Shown one piece after another: positions 1 through 35,136 of a DNA stretch of 64,000 nt. Both the position numbers and the translations under genes were made by a program. Below the pieces are notes generated by a model that saw only the letters and a program-made list of their open reading frames with translations, did no database searches and was not told the origin of the DNA. How positions within the stretch are numbered: the stretch's first letter is position 1; every line of letters begins with the position of its first letter. This stretch comes from Diadema setosum. Lineage: Eukaryota; Echinodermata; Echinoidea; Diadematoida; Diadematidae. The stretch covers positions 21,527,309 to 21,591,308 of the forward strand of contig NC_092698.1 of NCBI RefSeq assembly GCF_964275005.1, read 5' to 3'.

Positions 1-2131
1 ATACAATGTACATATGTATGGCAGCTCTGCATTCTAAACATTGTGTGAACTTGTGCCTGGCTGCCCTGTCCAAGCAGTGCAGCACACACTCCTGTCACTA
101 CACAAGCTTTTGAGTGAATGCCTGTACACGGTCAGCTCACTATTTACACAGTTTGTGAGTGTAAAATTCACTGGACTTCATTTAGTCTGTAGAAAGGAAG
201 AGGGGAAATGTCGTAAGTAATGAAATTCTCCCCATTGAACTGGAGTTCAATGGACAACCAGCGAACAAAGTTTAGTCTGAAAGGCGTACAAGATGAGGGG
301 AAACTTTCCCTTCGCAATGCTACCATGGCCCTTCTGGTTTGGATTATGTGCTTTTGCTGTGAAACTAACTCAAACTGATGTTTGCCCAGATGTTCTCTGC
401 ATGGACAGAAACTCAAGAATTTGTGACATACTTTTTTTTTTCCCTCACATACGTGGCATGCTTGACAAAGTGCTCAGTATCTTTGAATCTCTTTTTTTTT
501 CAGTTTCATCCTTCAACACATAATACTTGCATCATCCACTGCAACATAAACAAAACACAATAATGCAATTTGGAGATACACATAGCCAAGGTTGCAAAAA
601 AGAAAAAACAAAACAAAACAAAAGAAGTGGCATATCACAAATAAAATATTTGAGAATTATTCGTAATCAAACATCCCAATATGTGGAGGGGTGAAGGGGG
701 AAGAAAACGAGCATTGTTTAGCCATGAGAATGTGTAGGCATGACACCATGAGGTGACATTCAAGGTTCTAAGTGGTAAGATTTAGGAATTCACATCATAA
801 TCCCTTGGAAGAGGTTTCTGAACAATAGAAATTGGCAAGAAGGACAAATAAACAGACAAATCCATACCTGCCTTGACATTAGCAGTAGCACAATGCGTAA
901 TGCTACAAGCAAGTCACTAAAATGCAAATAAAGCCCTGATTTAAGTACAGTCACATTCAGAAGTAACAAGCAAATCTCAGTGCTGTTTTAGGGTGTCTTT
1001 AGTTCGACCTCCATATGCTTGTGGGTGTGCTTGTTAAAAGAAACAGAAATAAGAAGATGATGAACTTTAAATGATGGCCTTGTCTTTGTCAGAGATTATT
1101 GCACATAGGGGAAAGAGGGTAGAGCAATGTCAGCAATAATTTCCTTGGATATCACCACTTTAAAGTGAATCTCAGGAACACTCCTCAAGCAATACAGGCC
1201 ACCTTTCATTGTACATTGAAGAGCCATTCTGTTTCTTTGCATCTGTTGACTGCATGACAATGAGAGTTAAAATTCTGCTTGACTCCCTCCAGCTCTACTA
1301 AATTTGCTGTGATAGTAAATTTCAATAAGAGAATTAGGTGTTCAATCAACTGGTATATGAGGCATATGATTGACTATATATGCTAAATTATTTAATAATT
1401 AACACATTAAATGCTTTCAACTTATTGAAGGTTAGGACAGTTGATCCACATTAGAATTAAACACAATACTTAACTAATGTAACTAAACCAATATTAAAAC
1501 ATACAGCCACATACTTACAACACAAGCCCATACAAACACACTAACCCCCTATTCAGATGCAAGCTAGTTTATACCAAAACTCGATAAAAAAAACGACGTA
1601 TACTGAATCATCGTATAGCCGACAGACCGTTCAGACTAATTTCCACCATTCCGGAAAAATGTCGTATAGATGTGCAGTTTCTCACTGCGCATGTTGTTAT
1701 GGTTATGAGTGACAGGTACAACTTGTACAAGGTCACCTTTCATGCTCGCTCTCATTAAGCCCCGTCCAGTTATACCGTTCTACGGTCGCCATATGTTCAG
1801 AAGCAAAATGGACACGATGGAATGCTGATTCGTTATTGAGTTCTAGTTCGAAACGATGCTCTGTCGTTTTGCTATACGTCGTTTCATTATACGTTGTTTT
1901 GTTAGTCAGCATTCAGACATATAAATTCATCACATAGCTATACCGTTTTGGTATAGCTATACCGTTCTCGTATAAATTTTTTCTGAATGCCCTGTAACAC
2001 GCACTAGCTAGCCAAGATGGTACAACTATTGCATGACCACGGATACCCAATTTTCCAAAACATAAATGCAATCTGTCTGAACTTTAACCTTCCATCTTAT
2101 CAATTTCTTACATTAAAATATTAATACACAG

Positions 2132-2321
2132 TACAGTGGACTCCTGTTATAATGAAGTCGTCGGGACCAGCATTTATCTTTTGTTATATTGAAATTTCGT
2201 TATAACCGAACAAATTAACAATAAAAATACATAGTGTGGATAACGTTGCAGCCTGAATTTTTACTTCGTTGTAACTGGAATTTCGTTATAACCGGGTTTG
2301 CTATAATAGGAGTGCACTGTA
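2132..2321. mobile_element. GTTATAACGA-type MITE (Tigger/pogo-like), copy 1
   Basis: The ends TACAGTGGACTCCTGTTATA and its inverse (ending AGGAGTGCACTGTA) frame about 190 bp with subterminal inverted TTTCGTTATAACCG motifs. TA-flanked CAGT termini fit Tc1/mariner superfamily (pogo/Tigger) non-autonomous elements. Two more copies are in the window. Confidence 0.6.
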
Positions 2322-2749
2322 GTACAGAATATCACAAATTATGAGAGACATCAGGTGGTAGCAATGAGAATCGCAGCAATGAGAAAACAAAATTGAATAA
2401 ATTGCAAAAAGTTTCATCAAACAAAAAAAGAAAAAAACAACTCTGAGATGGCTTTAGGAAGTCATCTGTTAATAATTCTTCACATCCCTCCCAACACCCC
2501 TCATGCCAACTGAGGACTTGTTACTTGTACATCAGCTGCAAAAGAACAAGATTAGCAAAGCATTTCTCATGAAGGCGATCTTATGCACTGTGCATACAGT
2601 ACACATTCACTACATATTTGCAAACATGTTGCATTCTTATCGTCCAGTTACAAGTACATGCTAAATATTAAGCACATCTGAAGTTCCTAAGATATCGTTT
2701 TGCCATAGAGTTGTTGGCTGAGAAAGAGCAAAGGACTGGATGCTAAACA

Positions 2750-2752
<3 letters not shown>

Positions 2753-2787
<35 letters not shown>
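2753..2787. repeat. CA microsatellite
   Basis: An uninterrupted run of about 17 CA units. Other short dinucleotide runs are at 6930-6952 (CA), 8583-8608 (TG), 15836-15862 (TA then TG) and 42541-42562 (CA). Confidence 0.95.
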
Positions 2788-2791
<4 letters not shown>

Positions 2792-5762
2792 AGCAAACAT
2801 GAAGTTTTACATCCCCTGTGAGTCACACATGATACTTTCATATTTCAATCATTTTGAATTCAGATACTTTGATCTGCCCTCCAGGAGTAATCAACATGGT
2901 GACATTATTAGTAGGACAATCAAACCCTTATTGATTCCAGCAGGTAGTGTTCAATCAAATGCATTACATGCACAAATGTAAGAAATAAGAGCAACAGGTT
3001 ATGCCCAATAGGCCACCCACTTAATTTCCGTTTCTCACACACCCCAACGACTATGTGGAGGACGGATAAATCCCCTGTCTGCTTGAATTCCCTTCCGAGT
3101 TTACATTTATAAATTGGTGGGGGGAGCGCCAATACATCACATCCATTAATCACTCCACAGTTGTTAGAAATGACTTTCATTCAGATTATTTCTAATCATC
3201 AAACCATAAGAGAGAAAATGAGAGTACGCATTCTGAGTATCCAGTACAACCTGGAAGTCATTATCAATCGCATCTTGAGTTACAGCACTCATCCACCAAA
3301 CATACATTTATATACTATACACATTATGCCCTTTATATTTTTCCCCCAAGGCCCTTATATCATTCTCCAATGGTTTAAACCCAACAATGGCTTCACCGAT
3401 GACATATTGAATAGAGGAACTGACCATTTATGTTGATCCAACTTGTTTATTACTCTTCATATATTCTTTTTGTTGTTGTTGTAGACTGACTGTAAGGTGG
3501 ATGATGAAAACTTGCTTGAGACACTTACACGTTGTTGGTAAATAAGTAATAGATAAATTTTCCACATAGACAAACAGGTGGAGTTTTTTTTCCAAGTATA
3601 CATTTCTTTCACATATATCATGAAAGAGCATGGGAATGTTACAGACTCTCTTTACAGTATTTTTCTGGTTGACATATTTCAAAACTACACTGTATATTAC
3701 CAGCTTTGAATGCAGCAATGTGTGTAAACACACATGGTAACATTGTAAAAGTTGTTGAGACAGTGTCATGCCAGCAATATCTTTGTAATACTGTAAATTA
3801 GGAAATTTTGTGCAGTAAATGTTTGTTGGCTTGTTTGTTGATTTTTTCTTCTTTTTTTAAGAGTATGACGAATTTTATAAGTTTTTGATTGGCTGACTAT
3901 TACAGGAGCAATTCCTGTGGGCAACATACCGGTAGAACAAAGAAATTAGAATGTGGCATTGTGCATGACTTTGTCTTTTGCATAGGTTTGCATTAAGCAA
4001 ATGCCCTTAAATTTCCACAAGGCGAAATATTGTCCTTACATGTAGCATTCACAGTGATGATCGTTACACTGGCTTCCCTGTTCATGTTTCAAATTGATTT
4101 CACATTTAACATTGTGAGGTCTCTCAATGCACGCCAATTTAAGGAAAAAAGAAAAGAAAAAAAATGTCTAAAAACAAAATACAGTGATTTGAAAAGGCAA
4201 CAGATAAGCAAAGAAAAAGAAATACATTGGAAGAATAATGAATGAAAACTAGCTTTGATACATGTTGAGCAAAATTTTGAGGGACCTTTAAAATTTGAAA
4301 GAAATTTCTCATTATACATACACAAAAATAAATGAGGAATCTCACCTACTGACCTTCATCACAGACTAAAATGACTCTCTGTTTTCCATACAAACTAAAA
4401 TCAGAAGCTTTGCTTTACAATTTAAAGAAAACAACAATCATTTCTGGTCTCTACACGCAGAAGAAAATGAAAGACAAAGCGAAGCTTTCCGTAAAACTGT
4501 GTCAATAGTGTTGATATCAACACTGAGCACTGAAGAACAGAATTCTACACAGACACACTTGGAAGGAGCAAACTCGATTTCTCCCAAGTGTCCTCCAAGG
4601 GCTAAACCCCTCGAGTACATCTCTACGATCATCTCCTTGATGACACTGATACGTCTCTCTGATTATCTCCCTCCCCCCCCCCCCCCCCACCCCCCTTGCC
4701 CATCCTCAGGCAGTGAGCCAGCATTGCAGGCGAAGGCTGTTCTAATGCTTTAAGACTTTCCCTCCAGAAAATCACACACTTCCCTGCCAATCTCACTGGG
4801 TGCTACATAACTTTTTTTTTACACTTGCCCGGTTGGGCATCATACTGTAGCAGAACACTTGCCCGAACATGAATTTTACTTGCCCCCAAAAAGGAAGTCC
4901 AAAGATATGAGAAAATAAAATAAGAAAATCACTCGTAAGTCAAGAGCTCGATAAAACACAATCATTTTAATATACAGCACATGTTGGTTTGCATTGGAGT
5001 AGCAAACTTGGTTTGAATTTGAATCTAGTGTTGGTGTGCATTGGGACTTCTTTAAGTAACTGTTGGAAAGTTGTTGAAATGAAATTTAAGTGTGTTGCAT
5101 CACTACAAAGTCATTATCTTTGGGCTTCTGTATGGTTGACTTCATGGGTTTGAAAAGGGGAAAAGTGAAAAAAAGGTGGCTTCAAAACTTTTTCGGAATT
5201 GTGCCAAAACACTAGCCCAACTTTGATTTTCACTTGCCCTGGGCAATCGGGTAAGTGCTTATATAATACCCTGAATCTCATGTGATGGCCTTTTTCTACT
5301 GCCTCTATCTCGCACGGCTCCTCGAGGGTGCTTGTGGTAAGAAAACTTTCTCGGTCACCAGGGGAATCCCCTGCCTTGACACACAGTGTTTAACCCTCAT
5401 AGGGACACCAAATAAGAATGATACTGATGTTGCATACAAATGAATTGGCTTTGGTGATTGCAGGGTTAAGAGTGATCATCATGGGGAGGGGGAAACAAAG
5501 TGCAACTCTAATGAGCAACAAGGAAACAAACTCACACCATTTATCAAATTAAACACAGATACACTCTCCAATAATAAAATGTGAACAGCAAGAAACAACT
5601 ATGACCAATAAAATGCCATGAGGAATCACTCGAAGTCTGCACTAATCATCAGGTACGCTATTCTTTGCTCCCCTTGGTTAACGTAGGAGTATTAACGAAC
5701 TTGCAAATTTGACTCACATGCACACAAACATACCCTGCCCATTTTCTTTCTTTCCAGCCAAA

Positions 5763-5857
5763 TATCGTCGGTTGAGAATGATAAGGGCGTTAAGTTGCCA
5801 CAAAACCCATAGTGTTCAAGACCACTTAACGCCCTTCTCATTCTCAACAGACGATAT
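5763..5857. repeat. 95-bp inverted repeat (hairpin)
   Basis: TATCGTCGGTTGAGAATGAT..AAGGGCGTTAAGT is inversely repeated as ACTTAACGCCCTTCTCATTC..TCAACAGACGATA, 33-bp arms with a ~28-bp loop. Probably a small foldback element. Confidence 0.75.
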
Positions 5858-8800
5858 AACCAAGATTACAGATTAAGAGCACACTTATCCTAACTGATAA
5901 TTCACCAAATGAGGATTATTCTGTATTGAAGAAGTTGCTGTAAAAGAGGAAATTCTTGCGGTGTGGAAATTTTTCACGCATTTCGCGCACCCATAAGTTA
6001 GCGTGAAAATAAAAGCACGCAAATATTTTGACATGCCATATATGTTCCAGTAATTAATGACCCGATCCGGCAGAATCAAAAACATGCAAAATTCATCTTA
6101 CCCAACCAAGTGCAAAAAATTACCCTGAAGTAATGTGCAAGCAAATGAAGACAATTGATCTAAAGAACAAGTGATTCATCCACTTAAAGAAAGAAAACAA
6201 ATGATTTACAACAAAGTCCAGGTCACTTGATAACAATAATAATAAAAAAAAAATCCTTGTTCAATTCCATATATTCTTGAAGTTTGTGATTTACCAGGGT
6301 TAATACCCCAATTTACCAAGTCTGCATTCTACGTTCATTACTATGTCTGGTTCCCATGCCTAATGGTGATGCCATTTACTTCACCTGCCTCAAGCCTACT
6401 TACATAGTACAAAGCTGGGACAAATTTTCAAAGCTTATGGTTGTGCTTAATGGGTTGTGTAAGCCTTATGCAAACTCTATCAAAATGCAAGCTTTGTCAC
6501 TGCCATAGATACTGTGACTTTATAATAAGGATGTTTAAAATGTGAATACAAAAACTAGCAAACAGCAATATTGAGTCACATCCCGTCACAATACAGACTG
6601 GCATTATGGCTTCAACCCTTAATGAAAATTGTAACCCCAACAAATGGCTTACAAAAATAACAGAAAAGAAGAAAGAAAAAAAAAGAAGATATTCTCTATG
6701 ACCTTTTGTATTTTGTGTTGTTGGAAAGTTTATTTGTACTATTAATATTATTATTTTTTTTTTGTATTCTATTCTTGCTAGTATTGATCTTGAAACCTGT
6801 GCCAAATCCCAGGCACTTTTGTATTCAAGGAAAGCACAGAATGACAAGCCTGTGGGTAATAGATGTCATTAGCTGTGCCTCATTTAACAATGTACAAGAC
6901 AGCTTTGACAGACTTCTTGATTTACAGAAACACACACACACACACACATACACTTAACAATAACTTACAGATGAATAAAAATCATGTGCTCTTCCATTTC
7001 GTCTCCGAGTGAAAAAGTTTTAATGATTTTTGTTATTTTCCCCCCCTCAAGTGTCTGTACAATCACACTTTTTTCACGTGGATTTGAAAACTTCACGCCA
7101 CTCTTTGAGAGGTCATAGGTGAACAACTTACAATTTGTATGATTATTACCTGGGCCGTGTCACAGATAAGAATAACTACAATAATCATCCACAATGATAA
7201 GCCTACTACAATGACAACCGGGAGAAGTGTTGAACGTTATCAAAGGGCTGCTGCTTCAAATGGTCTTTGTTGTCAAACTAAGCTGTCATTATGGCAAGTC
7301 TTGAGATGAAACGGGACCTTAACTTTGACGAAGAAATTAATGAAATGAAAATAATATTCAGCAGCACAGAATATCTAACACAGCCATGAAAATAAAGAGT
7401 TGAATATTCTTAGTGCAAAAAGAATAAATAAATAAATAAACAGAGCAAACTGCCTCCCACTGTGCTAGAGGTTTGGAGAAACTGGGGCTCGGTCACATGC
7501 CCTTCCACTATGACTGTGCAAATTTGGGTTATAGTGGGCTGGTGCCAGCCCAATTTAGAAACATGCCATCTCTTTTGATGACATTCACTCCTGACTTCTT
7601 GAGGAACAATACAGCCACCTGTTTCAGCAGCAACAGGAGGCGTTTCCCCTTCTCATTTGGGGCGTAATCCCGCAAATTTCGACCCCTATCGGAGTCATCA
7701 TCACCATCATCGCAAATCTGCATTAGTTACCCGATTGGCAGTTTATGATATTGGGCCTGTCCAGTCACTAAACACAGCGGCGGGGAAATGAGGGACGTAA
7801 AGTTTGGAATGAGTGGATGGATGCTCTGAGCAATATGTGCCAAAGTGGCATGGGGTTGGGGGGGGGGGGGTAGCGAGAAGGGTTACAAATTTGTACAGCG
7901 GAGTAATCCAATCAGGAAACTTCAAACAAAAGGGCCTTTGTTGATACAATGTCAAGGTGGTTGGATGTTCATTTCAATAGACAAGGCCTTCTCTCATTGC
8001 TTAAACAATGCCAACCTTAAGCGAGTTGGAGGTATTTTGGTCTTTAGTTGAATACCCCCCCCCCCCCACAGCAAAAAAGGACGAAAATTAAGGAAAAAGA
8101 AAATATCTGTAGCACCTAAAGAGCTCCAGTTTGTGCTTCAGCATTGGGTTACCATGAATCAAAGGGAAATTTGCAATAAATCAAAGGATCCATATCTGGA
8201 AACTGGAAGAACAAGTGTCTTTTGTTGTCGCTTGCTGAAGACCTTCAAACAAGCAGGTGGTTGTATCTATCCCTTGGCATTGATATGGTGCCGTGACATG
8301 AGTAAGCTGATAGTGCAGGAATGAGCGCATGAATTCTAGAGCACTATCTTTCTCCCATCGTAATGAATAGAGCATGATCCATCCATAGCCATTCTTGGAA
8401 TAGAAAAAAAAAAAAAAAAAAAAAGAGAGCAATTATGACAAGATCGAGGGAACCATTCTATCCTGCTGTAATGGTTTTACATGACCATACAACTCTGTGA
8501 AGAAGCCTTGTTTTCTATGTCCCATTGTAGACTGCATTGTTCCATCATGAAATTTAGTATATGCCATCATTGTTTTTTTTTTTGTGTGTGCGTGTGTGTG
8601 TGTGTGGGCGTGTTTTTCCCCCTGTGATTTGAACAAGGATGCCACATATCTCCTTAAATACTGACAAGAATTTTACTATGTAGTAATCAAAATATCTCTA
8701 TTCTTATGTGCTTTTGCTATCTCAACAGTAGACTAAATGTTAACTTGCAATGTTTCATCTCCTGTTTTGTATGATGAATGTTACTCTCAATCCAGTGTAT

Positions 8801-9460
8801 TTCAAAACCTATCTAGGCTTTAAATCAATGGCAGAATATAGAAAATGTACATACAGTATTCGTTTATGGCATTCAATGGATACATGTTTTAGGCAAGAAG
8901 AAATATCTCCATCTACATACATACTTCCACCAGTAGAGGTTTCATCCTTTTGGGTAAAACAATTTAACCACTGCAGATACATTTGTGACACTGAGCTGCC
9001 TAGAAGTCCTAAAAGTCATAGAAGTGATAAAGGTAATGTTTTAAAGTTTTTTTCTCACTACATGCTGAGAATACTCTGTTTCACAAAGTAGCTTCCAGTG
9101 CTCTGGTGTCTTTAAAGAACTGCACATGAGGACTGTAGAGGGAGCTCTTTCACTAATCTGTGCATGAGCTGCAGCATTTTGGTTGTCCACAAGGAACTCA
9201 GTTGAACCTTGAAGATGAATCCTCACTTATACTATATAAAACACGCACAGTTAATTTGAATACTTTAGTGTATGAACAGTAGGTGCTCTCAAATCCACGG
9301 CAGCATTCTTTGTGTGTATACTTGGATAAAAAAAGTATCTAAGCTGCAGCCCCCTGTAATCTGATGCACTTGTCAAATGCACAAGGTGTCCATTTTCAGC
9401 CTCATAGCTGAAACAAACCCTTGATTCTCAAATCTGAGAATTGTTAAATACTACAACATA

Positions 9461-10622
9461 AAACTAGAAATGTCGCTATGGCAACTGGTATGCCTCTGCC
9501 ATAATGCATGGTTCTCCTAATAGGTCTATAGTACAGTGTCTTGACAATGTGTGATGACAGTTTCACATAATTGGCAAATTATTAGAACGACAGATTTGTC
9601 ACAAATGTGGTGAATGTTCACTTTCCTTGCACTACATATTGGAGGTTTAATTGGATGAATGGCTAAATTGTCTAAGAGTGCAGGTATTTAGCAATTTGAG
9701 GATTTTTACTTGACTTTTGACCCATTTGTAAGTTTATGCATTGAGTAATTCCCAAGCTATGGATAAAAAGTGTAATTTCAGTATTAAATGGTAAAATATT
9801 AGCATTTAAACCTGGCCTTTGACCCTTGACCTTTGACTTTATGACCCTAACGTTCCCAAGAAATCACTGTCGGGTAGAACATGCATAAATATATACTACG
9901 TTTCATGATGATACCTTGAGTCACTTTCGAGATACGGAGGAAGAAGTGAAATTTAGCACTTTCACATGGCCTTTGACTTCTTGACCTTTGACCTTTTGGC
10001 AAGAAACTTCCCAGAGAATCTCTATTAAGTAATACATGTATACATCAAGTTTCAAGAAAAAATCCTGCAGGCATTGCATAAATATGAGGGAAGAAGTGAC
10101 ATTTTGAGGAGTTGACCTTGACCTCTGACCCCTGACCTTTGACCCTCACCCCCAAATTCCCTAGATAATCACTGTCAGTCAGTACATGCACGTATACTAA
10201 GTTCCATTAAGATACCATGAACCTTTTGTGAGATATGGAGAAAAACATGAAATTTCAACATTTTGACTTGACCTTTGACCATTGATCTCATGACCCGAAA
10301 CTCTCTCTGGAGAATCTTTATTTGGTAGTACATGTATACAATACGTTTAAAGAAAACACCTCCAGGCATTAGGTGGATATGGGGGAAATAGTGAAATTTT
10401 GAGCATTTGACCTTGACCTTTTGACCTTGAGCATGTGCGCCTAAGAGTTGATAGGCGCAACTTTGCATACTCATACATATACATGCCAAGTTTCATTCGG
10501 ATACCTCAAACAATTTTTCAGTTACGCTGTCCATAAAATTGATTACGGACGAAAGGACAGAAGGACGGACGGACATCCCGAAAACATAATGCCTCCGGCA
10601 CCACTTCGTGATGGAGGTATAC
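9461..10622 (+). mobile_element. TGACCTTTGACC dispersed element, copy A
   Basis: It begins ACTAGAAATGTCGC..ACTGGTATGCCTC and ends CATAATGCCTCCGGCACC..GGAGGTATA; the end is roughly the reverse complement of TATGCCTCCGCC near the start, a short imperfect terminal inverted repeat. The inside is built of TTGACCTTTGACC blocks alternating with 'TAAGTTTCAAGA' segments, followed by a short GGAC run. It has no coding capacity. Confidence 0.65.
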
Positions 10623-12705
10623 AAATCAATAAAGCAGTTCACTGAAGAGATTAATCTTGAGAATGACAAAACAAATAAGGGAAAAACATAGCAGAACTCT
10701 TATAAATTTGAAGTTTTAAGACATGGAAAAAGATTTAACTGTGCAAAAGTTTACTGAACACATTTTGGACAAGAGTTCCATACAGAAAAGGGCACATCTG
10801 TAAAGTCTGTACTGGTGGGTAGGTTGCACCAAAGGTACTTGAACAGCACAGCAATGTAATTTACATTGTACACTGGAATAATAAATCATTCAATCATCAC
10901 AACTTTTTAGAAACTGATTCTACTAATCGTATATCAGGGTAGCAGTAAGATCAACGCTGCTGAACTCCTATGGCTGGCGTAGGACACAGACAGACTTGCA
11001 TACCACAATGGAATGTTGGCAGCACTGGTAGTGTTAAGAAAGCCTTTCTAATACAATCTTTCTGACTACAACCCAGTGCTTGAATTCCCCCTGATTTCAT
11101 AAAAACTACTATTAGCTGTAAAAACAATATAGGACACCATGTCAAGTAAGCTCACAAACTGATGTGATTTAATAAATAGAAAATTTTGTCTTTACAAGAC
11201 ATTTGCTCTTAGAATTCACTACTCAAAATAAAAGGGGGGGGGGGGAGGGGAAGGAATATCTAACATTGCATTCTGTTGTTCAATATGTACAGGTCTATGA
11301 ATTATGTCAATTGCACACTCACACACACATACACACAAAAGAACCATCAAACACAAACTTGCACATACACATATACACACTTGTCATGTTATGTAAAAAT
11401 TAGGCAGGAAGGAATAATATTCTTCGGGAGTCAAATTACTAATCATATGCCATAACATGTTGCTCTTCACACATGATATGTCAACATCTTGTGCCAATTT
11501 GTTTCATTGTTTTTGTTTACCTTGGCACATGCGATACAGTTTTGTGCAACAAGAGGCAACTGTGCAGAAACAGCTTTGAAAACTTTCAAAGTCCAGATTT
11601 TGAATGTGGATTTGAATGTGGATTTATACCAGTTTCTCCCACCTGAGAAATATCTGATAGGTTGAACATGCATGGCACCTAGAAAGCAACAACTACAATA
11701 AAGCAGGGACAGAAAATTGTGATGGGCAACTACAAAGATCAGAATAAAAGAGGCTTTTCTTGTTGAGCGAGCTTACAGCTGTATCTGACAATCATCTCTA
11801 CAAGAAGTATGGTCCAACTATTGGTTGTTAACATCGTATAATCAGAAGTTACACTGAACAATAAGATGAAAAATTAGCTCCACCACTGTTTACAATCATG
11901 TACACTGCAGGACTTGTCATACATCCATCCTACCTGACATGATATGAGCACGGTCTCAAAATACGACATGCAATCAAAATTTGTCACCACATCAACATGC
12001 ATCACATACATCATATGTTTTATAGAACGGGCAGAGAGAATCCTGCAATCTCATTGGTCGAGAGCAATGTATCAATTTTTACTGGCAGCATGCTTGATCA
12101 CTGGCAATAGACGCAGTAAACATGTTGTTGAGCATAACTTGTAATAATGAATTCGCGCATTTCATGTGTCAGAAGGAATTGTGTGCATGCAGTTACTATG
12201 TTATTTAGAATATAATTCCCTGCAGAACATTGCAAAAATGATCAAAATCAGATAAGAAATAAGGAAATTATGACATTACAAGATTTCAAACTTCTCACTT
12301 CTTCACTGGTCATTATGAATATTCAAATAAGCAAGTTGATGGTGTCATACTCTCACAATTTCTTATCATTTTATATACAGAAATAACAGAATGTCATATT
12401 TCTGCTGTATAAACATAAAACTTGCCTTAAAACCACCCAAAATAAAGGAACAAATCTTAACTTTGTATGGGAATATGCTTTTACCTGTATTCGCTCAAAA
12501 TAACAATTTTCCTGAACTTAATATAATGTACATGAAAAATTGTGAGGACATGACATCATCAACTTGCTCAAAAATGTAAAATTTCAAAATGTCCTATCTC
12601 CCTTATTTGTTATATGATTTTTTTTTTCATTTTTGGGACGTTCTGTAGGGAATTTTTTTCCCTCTTTCTTTAAGAGCTTATTCATTTTTGGGGTGGATTT
12701 CCTCT

Positions 12706-13468
12706 TTAACCCTAAAAAGACTGGGCTATTCTGGTAGCTCGAAAGACTGGGTGGGGGCCTAAAGGGCCCCCCCTTAAGATCTCCGCCGTGGATCGCGCGA
12801 TCGCCGCGGAAATTTGCACAATGGTAGTGTACGATGTAATCTACAAGATCTTATATTTAAATTTTCCAAAATAGCCTTCTTTTATTTTGATTAATTATGC
12901 TAATTCATGCGAGAAATCAGACTCTTTGATCTAAATCAGTAAATAAAGCTCCAAAAGTGCTCATTTTTGGTCTAATCATTCTTTGTGGCATTCTTAGCAA
13001 ATGTACTTGAAAAAAAAATTCAGTATCAAAATTAAATTCTTATTTATTTTATTGTTTTATGAATTTCTTATGTATTTCTTTGTTTTTTTGACCTTTTGTT
13101 TTTGTTGTTTTTTTAACAAAATTTGTGGCAGACACTTTTTGAAGCATAATACTCCTAAAACAAATTAATTTTAGCCATTGAGAGTAAAAATAGGCATATT
13201 TATATGAACCATGTGAAAAAACTCAATTTGTATTGACTTTGTACACAAAATCACATTTTTGAGCCATTTTCGGCCTCACGCGCATGTACCAAAAGTTATG
13301 TAACTTCAGAACCGTACCATAAATTTGGTGTCAAAATGTGCAGGAAACTCGAAAGAAAAAAGTCATAGAGCATCGCGGCGAGAGCATTGCGTGTTGCAGA
13401 GTAATCGCGCGAAATGTCGAGGGGGGGCCTTTTAGGCCCCCCCCCCCCCCCAGTCTTTTTAGGGTTAA
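12706..13468. mobile_element. Non-autonomous piggyBac-like element (763 bp)
   Basis: Both ends read TTAACCCTAAAAAGACTGGG in inverted orientation, 20 bp identical. TTAA is the duplicated target of piggyBac transposons, and the terminus CCCTAAAAAGA resembles CCCTAGAAAGA of piggyBac itself. A second inverted block (GGGGGCC-T-rich-GGCCCCC) lies inside each end. No transposase frame is present, so it would have moved in trans. Confidence 0.8.
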
Positions 13469-13557
13469 GCGTTCCATAGTTACCTTGCCTCTTCCTACTG
13501 ACACACTCCAACCCGTGCATCATATGCATGCAAGCAGGTGAGGAAGTCTTTTCTTAC

Positions 13558-35136
<21,579 letters not shown>

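Larger units (their letters stand above)
1..13557. other. No supported coding exon; intron or flank rich in repeats
   Basis: I compared both strands with what is expected for the missing SMARCC coiled coil and Pro/Gly-rich tail and found nothing. The region is AT-rich, has no long open frame with protein-like composition, and carries a CA repeat (2753-2787), poly-C/poly-G runs (4675-4692, 7858-7870, 11235-11246), a TG repeat (8583-8608) and the dispersed elements listed separately. It may be a long SMARCC intron or the space beyond the gene. Confidence 0.6.

Noticed and set aside
1549..1995. Possible element with ATTCAGA ends and internal CTATACCGTT repeats
   Set aside because: The terminal match is short and interrupted; boundaries cannot be fixed from this sequence alone.
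2500..2550. Possible minus-strand terminal exon (TTCTTTTGCAG followed by ~10 codons ending DVQVTSPQLA-stop)
   Set aside because: The acceptor is good, but the coding part is too short and matches no part of SMARCC or any family I recognise; chance is likely.
4810..5262. CACTTGCCCGGTTGGGC and CACTTGCCCTGGGCAATCGG as an inverted pair
   Set aside because: Similarity is limited to the CTTGCCC/GGGCAAGT words; it may be an old element but is not firm enough to list.
5390..5469. Second TTAA-CCCT...AGGG-TTAA pair
   Set aside because: Only four bases beyond TTAA are inverted and the interval is 80 bp; not enough to call a piggyBac-type element.
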